Positions 63,096 through 64,000 of a DNA stretch of 64,000 nucleotides are shown in pieces. The DNA is taken from contig NC_051087.1 of NCBI RefSeq assembly GCF_901709675.1, positions 700,001 through 764,000 of the forward strand, in the 5' to 3' direction. Within the stretch, counting starts at the first letter, position 1. Every line of letters begins with the position of its first letter. Below the pieces are notes generated by a model. That model was not told the DNA's origin, made no database searches, and worked only from the letters and a program-made list of their open reading frames with translations. The position numbers and the translations under genes are program-made. This stretch comes from Syngnathus acus (taxonomy: Eukaryota > Chordata > Actinopteri > Syngnathiformes > Syngnathidae).

Positions 63096-64000
63096 TAGTT
63101 GCTCCGAGCTCAAGTACGATGGAGGCTGTCTGTATCAAGCCAGTTGAAATAAAGTTCAGATGCATTTACACCATACTTGGGCTGCTGTTGTCTTTTTTTT
63201 TTTCCTCTGCTCACGGCTATGCAAATGTGCTTGCTCGGTCTCACTTGTCAAATTTTCATTTTACAGGAAGTGAAAGCGGAAGGTGTGCAAGCTTTAGCAG
63301 AAGAGGCACAAGATCACGTGAGCCAGTGTTAATCACACCAAAAAGAAAAATATTCACACACTGTTTCCACAATATTCCACTTTACAGCAATTGTAGTTGC
63401 GAATTCAAAGTTGGGAGTTGTATGCCTTTGATTGGACAGCAACACCCTTTTTGCACAAATTCCCAAATCTTTTAAGAGTCGTGTGGTTTTCATTGGACAC
63501 TAACGCTTTGATAAATTCCATTTAAACGTGCAAACATTTCAACCTGTGGGTGCTGAGTGGGTAGGACTAGTGTTGTCAACGCCCTTTTCACCATCAGTCT
63601 GATATTTTACGGCTGATCAAACACATTGACCTGTCAACTGTTGACACTTTTCCCTCACTTTTTTTAAAATGCAGTTTCATTCTATTATGGAAGAATAAAA
63701 ATGTCCTTTCCAGTGCAAACATGACGAAAACCACCAAATGTTACTAATATTTTGCAATGGAAAAAAAAAGCATACAATTTATTTAGAATTTCTCATGCTG
63801 ATAAACAGTGACTGCATTCCACGACCATTTTAGAATTTCAAAAAAAAAGGATAATTTTGGCTCGCTCGCTCGCTGAGGAAACAAAATGACTTTGGGGAGG
63901 GGCAAAGACTTTATGCAAGGAAAAAAAAAAAAAAACCCCAGCAACCAATGATCCCCTCACTTTGGTTCTGTTTCGTCAAGTCCTCCGCCCCACCGATATA

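Larger units (their letters stand above)
62655..64000. other. arpc1a 3' UTR and distal intergenic region
   Basis: Contains an (AC)n run (62773-62804), the likely arpc1a poly(A) signal (62899), an X-box palindrome GTCGCCATGGCGAC (63082-63095), a second AATAAA (63149) and AT-rich DNA to the window end. No gene was recognised. Confidence 0.55.

Overview
This window is vertebrate nuclear DNA, almost certainly from a ray-finned (teleost) fish with a compact genome. Every gene is split by short GT-AG introns (often 56-110 bp). Coding exons are GC-rich, introns are AT-rich, and (AC)n, (GAAA)n and (TA)n microsatellites and small non-autonomous DNA transposons are common. There are no operons or bacterial signals. 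I rebuilt the genes by joining frame-compatible exons by hand and comparing the products with vertebrate proteins I know. Exon limits rest on splice consensus and reading phase, not on transcripts.

Layout, left to right: mgat3 (+, 135-2192), atf4 (+, 7461-9595, with two conserved regulatory upstream ORFs from 6286), rps19bp1 (-, 11050-12137), il2rb (+, 14679-18640), c1qtnf6 (+, 20313-21392), mmd2 (+, 22856-26493), radil (+, 31091-40333), foxk1 (-, 41551-47100), hapstr1/C16orf72 (-, 48825-51012), an abcg2-type transporter (+, 52342-56820), a prr18-like gene (-, 57606-58510) and arpc1a (+, 60220-62654). The neighbourhoods mgat3/atf4/rps19bp1, il2rb/c1qtnf6 and mmd2/radil/foxk1 match human 22q13, 22q12-13 and 7p22, so ancient linkage groups are joined here. 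The remaining four genes map to other human chromosomes.

The genes do not form one pathway. They cover N-glycan bisection, the integrated stress response, ribosome biogenesis, cytokine signalling, a secreted C1q/TNF protein, a PAQR-family membrane protein, Rap-linked adhesion, a forkhead repressor, a HUWE1 partner, xenobiotic efflux, an uncharacterised proline-rich-18 relative and actin nucleation.

The most notable observations are: the complete uORF1/uORF2 translational switch of atf4; a 13-residue triplicated repeat inside atf4; three small introns in mgat3, whose coding region is one exon in mammals; a predicted abcg2 product without the three cysteines of the third extracellular loop; clusters of RFX-type X-box motifs downstream of mgat3 and in mmd2 intron 1; a 56-bp GC-AG intron and a possible cassette exon in radil; and several well-bounded mobile elements (two hAT-type elements with 8-bp target duplications, a solo LTR and paired TA-flanked palindromic elements). 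I found no convincing evidence of a wholly new biological system.
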